Shown here: one piece after another, positions 1-13,052 of the stretch
How the letters are laid out: every line of letters begins with the position of its first letter
How positions within the stretch are numbered: position 1 is the stretch's first letter
Assembly: GCA_949987705.1 (NCBI GenBank)
Contig: OX465285.1
Span: 91,397,975 to 91,461,974 of the forward strand
Source of the DNA: Thereva unica
Lineage: Eukaryota > Arthropoda > Insecta > Diptera > Therevidae
Direction: 5' to 3'
Length of the DNA: 64,000 bases
Notes under the pieces: generated by a model
Told to the model about the DNA's origin: nothing
The model's database searches: none
The model's input: only the letters and a program-made list of their open reading frames with translations
Program-made: the position numbers and the translations under genes

Positions 1-459
1 TGGGCATAGTAATATACTGCGCTCTCTACCATAGAAAGTGGTATCAGGGCCTACCGACTACATTGTTTCCTGGTTGATTCAAGTACTGTTTCATGATCTC
101 TTCAGCAGATTTTCTAGATTTTATATTTCTTGTGAGTGTCTCCGCCAACCAGCGTTATAAGATCTGGTATTCTTCCAACCCTGTATTTCCTATTTCATCT
201 TTATATATGATTTTTAGCCATAAACATTTTACTTATTTGCTAAGATCTAAGATAGTATTCCGTTTTGGTGATTTAATTTGATGGTTTCAAAACAAACAAT
301 TTGTGATATCCAATATCGTTTCATTATCGCTGTTTCCTTTGCAATTTTGTGGAAAACAAAATAATCATCATCTAAAGTTGTAAATTCAAATTTAGCCAAA
401 TATAATATTAAATGCATGAAAGAAAAAATTTTATTAACAATATCATTTTCCTTCAACAG
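1..459. other. Intron or upstream spacer of the gene that follows
   Basis: No coding exon or recognisable element was found. The stretch ends in a pyrimidine-rich tract and a 3' splice acceptor (cttcaacag, ending at 459), so it is best read as the end of an intron of the gene whose exon begins at 460. The 5' part of that gene must lie before the window. Confidence 0.5.
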
Positions 460-3400
460 CAAACAAGCCTGGCTATTAGCTGAAGGAGAGAAATTACGTA
501 AACGTACAAATACTGATATTGCCAAGCACAAATTTGGTATTTATAGTAGAAAATTATTTTCAAAAGAAACTGGAATCGATAGTTCCGATGGCCTATTACA
601 TCGCGTTAAGGGAATCTCCCAAAAGGTTGACACAATGAATCTAAATGACGAAGAAACCGAAAATGGCAACGATGATGAGGTTATTATTAAGCCACCCACC
701 GATGCTATTAATGCTAGTCCAATAACAAGAATACAGGATGGATTACAAGTAGAAAAGAAGTTAAAGAAACCATGTAGCTATATAGATACAGCAAATAAGC
801 AAACAATTAAGTTAACTGATAAAAAATGTGCGCCAACACAGGGTGATAAATTAAATCAAATAAAAGCAATGAGACGGCATCATCATTCACGTTCTGTTAA
901 TGTTGCGGGTACTCTGTAAGTTAACTTGAAAAATTCGTAAAATTTCTTAATTAATTTTAATTAGTTTGTTATTGATACTTTATAATTACTATAATTAATT
1001 TCAAATTTTTTTCATGTTATAGTGACTGTGATAATCCATTACGTCATACTCGTGCTCGTTCACAACCATTTCGAAATAATGCAAACTTATGCAATGCTAT
1101 TAATCATTCTGCATCGTTGCCAGTTAAGAGCGAGAATATTGAAACATCTACAACTTCTGTAACAAGAACAACAAATCGGATTGCAATTTACAGCAAAAGG
1201 TAAGACTTAATTGAGTTGTTCCTGTTACAAACAAACAAACAAAATTACATTCCCTGGATTGTGCTTCCCAAAAAAAAACAAAATTTTATTTTTTATGGTT
1301 TTATTTTTATATTTATAACTTTTTATATGTTATTGCATATTGTGCAGCTTTTATAAAAGTTTATTATTGATTGAAATTCCGTTTATTTTTTTTCAAATAT
1401 ATTTTATGAAATTGGTTAATTTATATAATGTTGGGAAACGGTGCACTTATGTATATTTTAGTATTGGGTAAGATACTTGTGTTTTTATTATGGTTTTTTA
1501 TATTTTGAAAAATTTCTTTATTTTTGTATATATTTTATTTTTGAAAATTTTGTAAAACAAAATAAAATTGTAGATGAAAACTTATACTGCAAATTAATAT
1601 TGTTGCCTTGGAATATATGATTAATTAATTAGATTTTGCTTAGTAAAACATAAAATTATAAGTCAATATTAATAATTTAAGATTTTTTGAATGTAGATTC
1701 ATTTTTGTATTTTTGAAGTAATTCCTTAATTGTAAACATAGAGACTTTAAAAGTTGTAAGATAATAAATTTATATAAAATAATACGCTTAAAATATCTTA
1801 CTTATAAAGGAAGAAATATAGTACAAATTCTTCAGTCTTAATTTTTTTGAAATCAATAAATTTATAGTGGTTAGGAGCAGCTGTATTTAATAAATTATTG
1901 AACTGCAATATTTAAAAAAGGAATTGTTTTAGCTGCGAGTCAATCGATTCGAGTCAATCGAGATTACAACGTTATTGGCATACTATAGACCAGTGGTCTC
2001 CAAAATGGGGTACGCAAAATTTCTTTTATAATACCTCTCGAGTAATCAGACTCGCATATTCTTACCCTGAACCAGGCACGTACAACGTCAAAATGCCTGC
2101 ATGGTACTACTACGCACGGTACGCCTGACTTAAGACTCACCCCCACTTATCATGAAACAAGTACAATTGGCCTGGTAAAAAAATGTCACTTTTCAAAATG
2201 CAGCCCGCTAGGGGTTCGTAGCAATAAAAAACTCACGGAATAGTCCAAACGAAGCACGGTTCGCTCACACTTTTTCTAGACTAAAGGGATTAAAATTGGA
2301 ACTAAATTGTATAGGAAGGAGAAAGCGGTGTCAAAAAGGTTGCCATTGGCTTACTCAATACACCGGTTGTCTTTCGACTACATAGGTCAAGCAGCATCGG
2401 ACGTGGTTTGTACTTAGTTTGGGGTCTGCTTTGTGAAATGACACTTGTGTTTGGAATAGTCGAATACGAATGCATTCGTATGTATCTATAACAAAGGTGT
2501 GCACATCTCTGGCGGCCACATTTTTAGCTTCATGCCTGTAGCGGGAGTGTGTATACACGTGTGTCAGACGCATTTGTTCATATGATTTTCAAAAACGTAC
2601 CAACTAAATTATTTTTACTCGGGATGTGAACTACGCAAGTATTTTTAATCTATTGCAGCCGAAAATCGAATAATGCCTATGCTTAGCCGGTTCGCCAAAA
2701 AAGTACTCATCGATTCTCAACGAATCGAGTATTTCTGGATGAGTAAAAAGTACTCATTGCGTAGTTTTCTTTCGATTCTACTCATGAGTATTTAATCGAG
2801 TAGTCTCTACCGATTCCATAACCATAGCCATGAAATACACTCACTAACTTTTGTATTCTTTTCCCCTCGTCTAAGAGCATTATTATTACAGCAAGATATT
2901 CCACGCTAAATTTCATGACGTACATGAGATCAAAGATATTTACTGATGCCATTGAACATTGATAGGGAAACAACGGTACTGTGTGAATGTAAGTGAAAAA
3001 TTCATCACTGACACGGAAACCAGCATCTATGCTGTGCTGACATGGATATGTATGGATTACTACCGAATTGACAGAAGAAGATGTAACTCGATCAAACATG
3101 TGTGTTTTTCCTGTCTCCAACAGACTTAATTTTTGGTTTTTTACCAAGAAAATCGCTCCATATGCTTGGGTTTTTATATTTCAACCAATATTTGTATTAC
3201 CAGTCCGTCATATCGTTCAGTTCATGGTGCAATGTCTAGTAGTAAGCTTAGTTTGAAGGATAGAAGAGAGTAAGAAATATTAGAGCGGGTCTGGGGTGCT
3301 GATGCTCGAGAAGATGTCGAACTGAAGCATGTTGTACGAGTTCTGCGGAAGATTGCTCCACAGTTGAGTTGTTCTATTCACAAACGAACTTCTAGGCCGT

Positions 3401-5543
3401 ATTGTACGCAAAAGAAGCGGTCTTAAGGTATGAGCGTGGGCCGAGAGGGCAAATCTTGTGTTGCGGGAAAAATATTGCTGTGCAGGCAGTTTCATTATTT
3501 CAGTGAAACAGTTACTATTGTAAGCGATCGAGTTTGGAAAGCGCTGCTACACTCCTGAGGTGGCTTAGAGTCCATGGAGGTGCAACGGACAACTTCCACC
3601 GCACATATGGATCAGAATTTTTATCAGCTTCCTTGAAGATAGAAAACTAAGGGTCTCATATAATAAAGCTTTATTCGAGGAGATCAATGTAAAGTCTGGT
3701 GTACCCAAAGGCTCGCTCATAGGTCCTAAACTATTTATCCTCTTCCTTGCAGACTTTCCTCATGTTCATCAAACCTCCCACAATATGATTAGTTTTAAAG
3801 CAAAACTTTATGCTGATGACTCTTTTATCTACGCTAGTGTCCCTACTTCCGACATGGCATAAGCAAAAGCACAAGAACAATTAAACGATATTGATACTAT
3901 TACAAGACCTGAGGAATCAAAGTTATGGCTTAATCCTTATCCATAAGATACAAAATCATTTTAACAAATTTTATAGAATATTAAGTACAAATAATCCTGA
4001 GCAAGTATTGCACCAAATGGACAATAGTGAATAATAGTTGAATCTACATTTATTTATTGAATTATATAGTTCATACAAGATCATATTCAAGAATATTTAG
4101 ATCATACATAATAATTTTTATAGCAAAAAAACAAGGCAGCTTTAATAATTTGCAGAAATTATTTTAAAATTCAAAATGAATTTTATTACTTTTGACTTAT
4201 TTTTATTTAGTAACAAAAATATGCATTTCTTTTTATGTATCCTCAACCACCAAATAACACAAATATATATAATAAATATATTGAATAAAAATTTAATTTA
4301 TTTTTAAAATTTAAACCAAAAAAAAAACAATGGTCTATTTATAAAATGCACACATTAAAAAAATAAGGAAGAAATTTGTTTTGGTTATTTTCTTTTAATA
4401 AAATTTTCGTAGTTTTTCTGCATGAATTGAATTTGTTTTTGCTTAATTCCCACCCTGTCTTTATTTATTTTTTTTGGCATCTATGGATTGAGAATTTCTC
4501 CCTGATTGCAACATTTTTTAGCTTTTTATTAAATTACACATTCGTGTATAAAATAAAAGAAAAAAAATATATATTTTGTATTAATAATAATATAACATTA
4601 TTTATAAAATCTTATAAACAGAATGGGTTTAATGCATTTACGTAAAACGGAGCAACAACAACAACAGCAACAACAGCTAACACAAAATTCTGGTGGCCTA
4701 ACGCATCATGATATAACAACACCAACATTAAGTAGCTTATCAAAACAAACAAAAATGTACAACAATACATTAATATCATCAAATAATAATAATTTAATGG
4801 CATCAATAACTGAAAGTAAAATACCGATTGTACGCGATGATGGTAAATCATCATCACGATTAAATCATCATTTACATCATATGACATTGCGTGGTAGATC
4901 AAAAGTTCGTGTACGTACATCAGCTGGTGTAGAACAATCAACAGCAGCTAGAATATTACGTGATAGCTCAACAACACCAACATGCACTTATCATCATACA
5001 AAAACAACAACAGTTGATACAAATTCAAATCCAATAACGACTGATAAATCTAATGATGATCTAACAAAAACTGGTGGTATTACACTTGAATTAAATGCAA
5101 CAACAATTGGTGGCACACATCCATCTGGTATACCAATTAATAATAATAATATTAAGCGTGGTAAACGGTCATTAAGTAGTACACGTATTGAAAAAGATAA
5201 ATGTGATGAATATAATACAAAATTATTACGTAAAACAGCAAATGCAACTAATAATAATTCAACACATTCAACAACAACAACAAATTCATCTGGTTCCTCA
5301 GCATCATCATCAACGAATCATGCTGGATCGACAACAACATCATCATCATCATCAACAACAGCCACAACAACATCATCATCAACAATGACTAAAAGTTCAT
5401 CATTATCACGTAAGCTAGGCTCTAGTAGTCTAACAAATGATTCATCAACATTAACAACTGCTCAAACAAATACATGTTCAAGAATTTCTAAATGCCCTGA
5501 ACAGTCACTCTCTTTAAAATTAAGGAAAAAGATTAGTTATTAG
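460..5543 (+). CDS. Last three exons of an unrecognised low-complexity protein
   Basis: Three exons join in one frame: 460-915, 1023-1199 and 4622-5543 (stop TAG). The acceptors are cag, tag and cag, the donors gtaagtt (916) and gtaagac (1200), and both visible junctions are phase 2, so the reading frame passes cleanly through two introns. The visible product is about 518 residues. The first exon is mixed charged sequence beginning KQAWLLAEGEKLRK. The last exon holds a run of nine glutamines (from about 4651) and long serine, threonine and asparagine tracts coded by CAA, ACA, TCA and AAT repeats, and ends in a basic tail (LSLKLRKKISY). No catalytic domain, signal peptide or membrane segment is visible, so no function is offered. 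AATAAA signals follow the stop (5551 onward). The exon calls are sound; the identity is unknown and the N-terminal part is missing from the window. Confidence 0.72.
1200..3150. other. Intron of the 5' gene, first part
   Basis: This is the 5' part of a 3.4-kb intron lying between the exon ending at 1199 and the one starting at 4622. It is AT-rich to about 1920. Between about 1930 and 3150 it has higher-GC anonymous sequence, probably old repeat, including short palindromic tracts around 2690-2800. No coding exon is seen. Confidence 0.5.
3150..3640 (-). mobile_element. 3' end of a jockey-like non-LTR retrotransposon
   Basis: On the minus strand this stretch matches the terminal pol and 3' UTR sequence found again near 36.4-36.9, 61.5 and 17.0 kb. 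It includes the shared end motif ccagtccgtca (from 3200) and an antisense remnant of the ..FSRNTRFALSAHAHT.. tail. It is 5'-truncated and carries stops. Confidence 0.7.
3620..3960 (+). pseudogene. Non-LTR reverse transcriptase relic
   Basis: Plus-strand translation shows the core of a non-LTR reverse transcriptase: SGVPKGSLIGPKLF, then FKAKLYADDSFIYAS, which carries the catalytic YADD box. An in-frame stop follows within 15 codons. Only a fragment of the palm domain remains. It sits inside the intron of the 5' gene and abuts an oppositely oriented 3' end of a jockey-like element. Confidence 0.75.
3961..4621. other. AT-rich end of the 5' gene's intron
   Basis: Very AT-rich sequence without codable exons. 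It finishes at the acceptor (ataaacag, ending 4621) of the last exon. Confidence 0.5.
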
Positions 5544-5550
5544 TTAAAGA

Positions 5551-5570
5551 AATAAAAATAAAATAAATAT
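5551..5570 (+). promoter_or_regulatory. Polyadenylation signals of the 5' gene
   Basis: Overlapping AATAAA hexamers begin 7 bases after the stop codon. They would give a very short 3' UTR; a longer one using other signals is possible. Confidence 0.45.
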
Positions 5571-5965
5571 GAAGCAAAAATAATTAAAAATAAAAAAGCC
5601 TGGAGACCGTAGGAACAAGAAATCATATGCATACATAGAGTACCATAAAGACCTGATCGTGCAGGGTGGTTTTTTAGAAGGGTAGCATTTTGTTTTGCAA
5701 TAAGATTGTTTGTTGTATTTGGATTATTGTTTCAGATTTATAAAAGGCCTTGAATCACCATCTTTAACGTAATTCATATCTAATTCGGAACTGTTAGTTA
5801 GAAATATTGGAGCATAGCTGTGAATCTATCCAAAAATAAGGTTTTTTTAATTCATAACTAATTTTGACCATTATGTGTGGAAATTAGATTCATCCTCTAT
5901 TTATATCAGTGTTTTCCAAACTTTGTGATACTGCGGTGATACAATGTCACTGACCCCCCCCCCAA
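5571..5965. other. Intergenic spacer after the 5' gene
   Basis: No gene or recognised repeat is visible. A run of C residues lies near 5955, next to the transposase relic. Confidence 0.4.
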
Positions 5966-5969
5966 TTCG

Positions 5970-6790
5970 TTACGCAAAAGGCAGCTCTTTTGCGGGCATT
6001 CTGCATAACATTAGCCAGCATTTCGGCCGTTATAGCAGCTACTTCGGTGGCTTTCGGCTTGCTGGCCTAAACTTTGCAAGGACTTCATCGTAGTGGCTTC
6101 GGTGTGGCAAGGTGCGCTGTTTTGTTGAAAATAGCTTCATCAGGCTTTTTTTACGTCCTTTCGGACACACAAAGCGCCCCAACTCCAACGGTAGCGTGCG
6201 CCGTCGAGGGTTTCTCGAACTTTAAAGAAAAAAAGTCCGGTGATGGCACACTCCGGCCCAAACAGTGACTTCGTCGTGCAGTGGTGTTCCGTCAATGACG
6301 TGTGGGTTCTCTGTTTCCCAAATTCGACAGTGTTTTGTTTATTGACTCCGTTGGAGAGTGTAAAATGGGCTTTGTTCGCCATCATTATTTTGCCCCAAAA
6401 ATCTGACTCGGCATCGATCAATATTGCAAACGACGCGGCTGGTCCGTTGGCAACAATCTTTGAGTACATTTTTTTATGTGAAAGACTAGGGCTTAGGGAA
6501 GTCCCCTTTGTACTGTCGACAATATTTTTATGGGAAGAGGTGAAGATCTTGTTTCATGATGATCTTGCTCGTTCCACTCACATTTAACTCCTGAGATCGG
6601 CGGCGATACGACATATTTGGGCTATCGGCAACATTTTTACCAAAAATTGGCACACAACCAATGAGTGACTGCAGGCCCGTACTCAAAGAAATTCTTCACC
6701 AAACCACGGATTGTGTTGCCTGAAGGCGTCGAGTTTCTCACATACTTTTTATGATAAGCACGCACAGTTTTTCCTTCTCGTGACAAAAAA
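5970..6790 (-). pseudogene. Decayed mariner-like transposase
   Basis: Minus-strand pieces match the arthropod mariner-like transposase family that carries a VNKQN motif. From high to low coordinate they are: an N-terminal helix-turn-helix remnant (PSGNTIRGLVKNF), a DDE-region remnant (KAHFTLSNGVNKQN, then ITGLFFF), and a C-terminal tail (AAITAEMLANVMQNARKR, near 6000). The middle of the catalytic domain is missing and there are frameshifts, so it cannot be active. Confidence 0.72.
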
Positions 6791-7142
6791 AAACGTTTGT
6801 TCTCCTTAAATCCGGCATCGCTCTCACCATCACCCCCACCAGGTGTCCTTTCACAGTTTTCTAATTCATTTTGCTACGTTTCTGTACAGGAATGTGAATA
6901 TAACAAGCAGAACCGATTATACCTAGGTTTTTTATCTTTGGCTTTTTACCAATCCTTAGCTCGATTGGACCTCTCTCTTTTTCGATGATTTTACAGTTCG
7001 GTCAAAATTGTTTTTCTCACGCTAGTATGGCGCTCTCAACCTCTACATTGTCTCATTTTCTCTCAAAATTTACAGGTCACAAAAAGGCGTCAATTAAGTA
7101 CGCTTGTCACAGAACATCTCAATTTTATCTATCATAACCTCT
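6791..7142. other. Anonymous spacer
   Basis: No gene or repeat was recognised in this stretch between the transposase relic and the SINE. Confidence 0.35.
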
Positions 7143-7478
7143 GCCCGGCCTCTCTAGCCTATTGGTTAAGGTGGTGCGCTCGATTAACATCGTAGAGGTC
7201 TGTGCTTCGAATCTATTACGCGGCATTGTCCTTCGCATTTCCATTTTTCCGCTCTACATAGGGAGATAACCAACTCCTGTTAAATCACCGAAGTCAGCGT
7301 TTTGTCACGCCAGTATTGGTTGGTTGGTTATTGGAGAGTTTTAACTTTTTTCTTTACTATCTTTTCGACTAGAGTTTGCTATCAGGCATTGTATTCAATG
7401 ATTGAAGCGTTGGTATTACAAAGGGGGGTATTAGCCCAGTGCGGTAGTCTTTCACATAGAAGAATTGAATACTGAAAA
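7143..7478 (+). mobile_element. tRNA-derived SINE, copy 1
   Basis: Near the 5' end there is a pol III A-box-like stretch (tagcctattggttaaggt, from 7155) and a B-box-like stretch (gcttcgaatct, 7204-7214). The rest of the unit, including the interior and the 3' end ..gtctttcacatagaag..gaatactgaaa, matches the copy at 62.19-62.66 kb. It does not fold as a tRNA: the acceptor strands do not pair. Confidence 0.65.
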
Positions 7479-9060
7479 ATAAAAGAATACTGATGGAGAA
7501 AAATAGAGGATGAAAATCTGTGTAGGACATTCTAAAGTAATTTTAAAAAAGGCAAGCAACCATGGTTGGTTTAGTGTTAACTTCATATGTTTTCATTAGT
7601 AGTTTATTAACTAATATTCCTTGTCGTACTTGACTGTTTCATATACTCGTACATCCTCGTCTTTATATTGAATAGTCTTCGGGGATCATTAATTAGTTTT
7701 AGAAGAATTTACGTTTATCGTTAATGAAATTAAAGTCATTTTCTTCGAGGATGAAAGGACGCCTTTATTCAAAATTGTTCATAATACAATCGGAGAAAAC
7801 CACTTTTTTGCATGCCAAGTTTTCTTGATTATTTTAACATCGATATTTTGTGGTAGCCTTCTTATTGGATCTTCGGTTCTTCTTCTCGGTTTCATATAGT
7901 CTGTATTTACCATATTTCAAACTCCATGTTATAAATAACTATTAGCCCATTATGTTGTTTTTCATAAACTCTCCATTCGTTTATGCAGTGTCCAAACAAT
8001 CGACAAAGCTTAGTCCAAAAACAAAATGATGTCCTTACACAAAACCACTATGTACAATATGAAAATAATAATAATTAATTATTTATATTCATTTATTTAC
8101 TTTCGAGCTTATTTATTAAAAAAAACATAACATTTATTTAAAGACTTTAACCTGACTTAAAAATTCTTAAATTAAGTTTGTCGGATAGCTTTGAAAGTGC
8201 ACTTTAAAAAACAAAAAAAAAACGTACAGTCCGTGGTGTGCATTTAAAATAGACCACGAGGGTTGTATGCAATAATCTTATATATTAATTAAAAAACAAA
8301 AAAACAAAATATTAAAAAAAAATAAAAATATACACGGAGTAGTGCTTTATACATATACAATCATATGAAAAAAGCGTGAATGTTGTTTTTACCTAGTGAA
8401 ATGTTGAATTAAAAAAAAAGAATATTACTCTTGTTATTTATTCTTAGAATATTTAAATAATATGTAATTTTTTTCTTCAATTCATTTCATAATTATATAA
8501 AAAATTTAACATTTTTAACAAAACAAAAACAAAAACTGTCGAGAAAACGAGTGGTCTATAATAATTCTCTTAGACCCAGTACTGTACACTTATTATATGA
8601 AGATAAAAAAATGATAGAAATGTAAGAGAAAATATTATATTGTCATAAGGAAAAGAACTAAGTGATGTTAATACTATTATATATACACATATATAAAAAA
8701 ATATTAGATAAGTTCAACATATTATATAATATAATTAAAAAATAAACGTAAGGAAAATAGACTAAAATGTACAAATATGTGCTATAAGGTAGGGGCAATA
8801 TTGAATGCGATTTAATCGCTTCCTCTCTTTTTTTCCAAATATTTATTTGTATTGAAAATAATATAATTATTTTGTAAATTATTATTTTAATTAAGTACAA
8901 ATAGTTGTAAATTATTTTGTCTAATCATTTTTTTTTTTAATTTGGACATTAAAATGCAATGCTTTTTCGGAAAACTTATTCAAGGATACTCTTTGAAAGA
9001 AATTGTGATTGAGACATTTGTTAAACGCGTTTTATGTTTTCGGATAGTTTCAACTAATAT
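7479..9060. other. AT-rich intergenic region
   Basis: No coding sequence was recognised. From about 8040 onward the sequence is extremely AT-rich with A and T runs. Short matches between 8225-8265 (cagtccgtggtgtgcatt..agaccac) and 8545-8590 hint at an old MITE, but this is not firm. Confidence 0.4.
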
Positions 9061-9399
9061 AATCTTGTCAACTAAATAAATAATATCTTGAATATAGGTC
9101 GGAACTTTATCGCCGCTACTATTTGGCAAAATTCGTCCGCAATATTGGCCCGAAATTTAAAATTTATAAGTTTTGATCATAAATTCGTTATTTGCTACCT
9201 TAAAAACCCCCAGATAACGATTTTCATTCGAATCGGAATACAACTGGTCTATTCATATTTGGGTATCCATTTTGAATTTCGGTCATCTTACGGCTGCCAT
9301 TTTGAATTTCGGAATCAGGCTTCTCGAAGCATCATGTGAAAACCGCCGAAGCTTCATGCAAAATTTCGAAGCTCTGCGATGACCTGCCTGCTATAACTT

Positions 9400-9835
9400 T
9401 CTTTTCGAATGAAGATGAATGAGATAGATAAAACGTGCAACACCTCTCCATTCGGGTCAGTGGATGGTGTAAAACTAATGGCTGACTTCTCGTGGTTAGA
9501 TAAACAAAGGACCTTCCAAATAATGCATGACGACACCATAAACCATCATAATCAACCTTTTGAGCCATCGTTGGAATGTAGCAGCTTTTATCATGGCGAC
9601 TTTTCCATCAAAATAACCCTCTACTGCCTCCACGGAAATCTTATGCCCACAATACCAAATTAGCCCGCTCCGCTCATTTCCTCTTCCGGCAAATCTCTTT
9701 TCCGCGCACTCGACAACAAAATAACCCTCTCTTAAATAGAACAACTTGTCTGTGGAATAATATTTCACAGTCAGTATTTCCGAACTCCTACAAAATCCGA
9801 GAATTCAAACACAACGGTTCATCGCCACCTCTTTC
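9400..9835 (+). mobile_element. 3' end of a jockey-like retrotransposon
   Basis: This is a plus-strand degenerate copy of the same pol C-terminal region seen at 36.4-36.9 kb. Shared strings include gaatgtagcagc, atcatggcgac, tagcccgctc, and tagaacaact.gtctgtggaata followed by cagtcagtatttccgaactc. It has frameshifts and is 5'-truncated. Confidence 0.68.
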
Positions 9836-10319
9836 AATCAACACATACGTTTAATTAAAATGTCACAAACATAATTTTTTTTAATGCAAATCTCAAATTA
9901 AATCTGAAAATTCTTTTTATGTAGTGGTTGTGTACTATTATTTTATATCTATTAAAATCTAGTCTATTTCTTTATTATTATGGAAGGTTGTTAAAAGTAT
10001 TTGCTAAAGAAATATTTGAAAGTATCATTACAAATAGACATATCAATTTATACACTGAAATTTAATTTCATATAATGCGCATACATATTGCAAAACATTT
10101 TTTTTATTATTTATAGAAATTATTGAATATTTGTATGAAATTATTGCAAATTTCAAAGCATTTTATTATTTATGGATACGAGAATTTTTCTACTATTTAT
10201 TTGTAAAGAAAAGAAGAAATTGTTAATTGTAATATTGATGAATTTATTCCAAAAGTTACTGAACCAGAAATTTTTTGGAGATTATTTTATTACATTATAT
10301 GGACCTACATCGGGAGCAG

Positions 10320-11230
10320 TTCATCACTGTAGCATTACAGCCTATTATGTCCCTTGGCTTCATCCAGCATTTCCCTCCAAGCCGTTCGAATCCTGGCTAA
10401 TGCCCTCCAATTACGTACGCCTAACTTTACTGAACTTCCTCAGCGGAGTCTAATTATCGCTTCTTTGGCCGACCTGAATTTCGCTTTACACCATTCGAAT
10501 TATCGCTATTATAGCAGGGTCGCTATCGTCAAGCCTTTGTACGTGTTCCACCCATCGTAATCTACTTAATTTTATACTTTTGACGCTTTCTGTATTATAT
10601 GCATATATTTTAATGTTTTGTCTTGGAGTTGTGTATCTTCTTGAAGGTCAGAGGTACTTAGTTTTTGCTTCGTTGATGAGTAATCCCATTCTTTTCGCAA
10701 CTGTTTCCAGTTTGATGAAGGCTTCTTTTACACTTGCAAAAGACCTATCTATTAGAACGACGTTATCAGCGTAAGCCATTGTCTGTGTTGACTTGTTAAA
10801 GATGGATCCCGTTCTTTCTATCCCAGCTTTTCATACCACCTTCTCCAACACTACGTTAAGTAGAAAGCATGACAGAGCATTACTTTATGTCAGGTATCTC
10901 TGTGATGTGAAACTTTCTGAGAGGTCTCGTTCAACTCTTACTATGCATCGTACTACCCCGATTGTACCTTTTGTTACTTCGATATGGTGTTTTCGAAATC
11001 GGAAGCACTGCTTAGCTATAAATAACTCCTCTTCTTAAAGTGGAAATATGGTTTGTAGTGGATCTCATGGATAACTACCTATTATGCCTTCTGTGTTGGG
11101 TAGAAGTTTTTTGTACAAAATAGTGGACAGTATTTTATACGCTGAGTTGAGGAGGGTTATATCTCTATAGTTCTCACATATGAAGTCACACTTTCTTCCC
11201 ATTCAAGTGGGATCTGACATAACTCCTCAA
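10320..11230 (-). pseudogene. Non-LTR reverse transcriptase relic
   Basis: The minus strand carries the C-terminal half of a non-LTR pol. It includes a catalytic box altered to YADN in MAYADNVVLIDRS, the following SVKEAFIKLETVAKRMGLLI (near 10680-10770), and the typical end RTAWREMLDEAKGHNRL then stop (near 10335-10390). Several stops and frameshifts mark it as dead. A relative lies at 58.9-60.05 kb. Confidence 0.78.
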
Positions 11231-11234
11231 ATTT

Positions 11235-12753
11235 ACACAAAATGCTCAACTACTAGATTTTTTCGTGCCTGCTCCTGTAAATTGATACTTTATTTAAATT
11301 GTTCCTAAACTAAATCGAAATGTGGAACCTTTAATTTTGATTTCATTTATATATTCCATAAGAATCGAATTGTAGAACACCGCAAAATGAGTTTGATATT
11401 ATTTAGAAATTAATAAAAATACGTAATAGATCGAAATTTAAACGTCATACTTCATTAGAAGCTCCATTTTTGCCCTTAACATTAAATATAAAACAAAATT
11501 TTATTTCTCGTATCCATAAAAAGACTAAGACATAATCCTTATTTTTTTATAAATAAATGCATTTCTCCTTTTTCCATAATAATCACGCTGGTCGTGGCAT
11601 AATATACAAACTGCACTGTGATACTGTGGCATAGCTGAGAGAAAAAAAGTGTTGTTCGTGTTTTAAGTAGTAATGTTTAAACAATTAAAAAAAACTACAT
11701 TAAATACATTTAAAAATAAATTTCTCATATTTATTTGTTTTTACAGCCATCTCCTCTTAATATCATAGTAATATTTATATAAGCGCATATTGCCCCATTA
11801 TATGGCATAGGAAATTTGTACATAAAAAGCAAACCTTTAACTAGTTTAAAAAAATAGAATTAAATAAAGAAAAAAACAACATGTATCTAGTAAATAAGAT
11901 TTAAAACAAACATATATAAACCATAAATTCTAATTACAATAAGATAAAAACAACAACAAAAAACAACATATATATGTAAAACAATTGAGAGAAGTGTAAA
12001 ACAAGCAGCTTTTTAATTTGAAGGTAACAAAAACAAAAAAAATTGAATAAAATGCAATATTTTTTACTTTTTCTAAAAGGAAAACAAAAACACAAACTTT
12101 CTTAAAGCAAAGTATGTTAAAAAAGTATATAAAAAATTATATATATACCTAATTATATAATTAAATTTTTTTATTACAACGCAAATTTTATAAAAACAAA
12201 ATGAAATTATTATTATTATGTATTAGCATTTTAGTTTTGTTTTGATGAATGAGAAATTGAATATGGTTCTTTTTATACATATATTGATCATTTAGGAATG
12301 CGATGACGGAGAAATTGTTGCGGATAAATGTACCTTATATTTTGTGGGATTGGAAGAAATAACAATTTTGAATATTCGCAAGTTATATTTTCGAAAAAAG
12401 AAAAAGTAATCAAGATTTTAGATTATAGTAATTGTTTTTTTTCGTTATCAAGATAGCATTATCCCAGTGTGCTGTGTAAGTAAGATAACATTTTCTTAGA
12501 TATTTTTTTTAGAAAATTTATTTTATTTTTGCATTTCATATTCTATTCATTCTTATGGATTTTATACCAAAAGCCTTAAATGTTTTGATTCTACAACTTC
12601 ATTATTATGTCAAGATCAAAATGCACAGGTATATTCCATTTTAATTTATCATATATTTAATACAGAGCGGGCCAAACGTTGTTACTGAACTAGACCACAA
12701 AAACTAGTACAACTTTTTTAGAATTAATTTATATAAAGGACTAGTATGCATAC
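11235..12753. other. AT-rich intergenic region
   Basis: No gene or firm repeat is visible. Composition is strongly A+T with many short homopolymer runs, especially 11640-12200. Confidence 0.4.
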
Positions 12754-12756
12754 ATA

Positions 12757-13052
12757 GGCTCATTTTACACGATGAAACACGAAACGAAACAAAGTTGCCT
12801 GCAATCGCTAATTCCCTTTTGGAGTTTCCTCAAAAACTTCATCGGTGTCTACATGAGTAAACTTCTCATTTCTCTTTTTTACAAAGAAATCAGAGAAAAA
12901 ACAACAACAAACCTGAAGCTGTCAAACTGTTTCCGCAAAGTTGCTTCTAAAAGTTTGTTGGCAAAATTTCACGTCCCCTCAAGCCCTCTCTCACCCCTAG
13001 CCTAAGCTTGCTGGAAACTTTATGTTTTGTGTTTCATCGTGTAAAATGGGCC
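12757..13052. mobile_element. MITE with 24-bp inverted ends and 3-bp target duplication
   Basis: The left end ggctcattttacacgatgaa and the right end read on the other strand (ggcccattttacacgatgaa) are near-identical inverted repeats. They are flanked by ATA on both sides (12754-12756 and 13053-13055). A 3-bp duplication suggests PIF/Harbinger-type mobilisation. No protein is encoded. Confidence 0.65.

Noticed and set aside
5188..5388. Q/H-rich open frame overlapping the last exon of the 5' gene
   Set aside because: Alternative reading of the same trinucleotide repeats. The spliced frame used by the three exons is the supported one.
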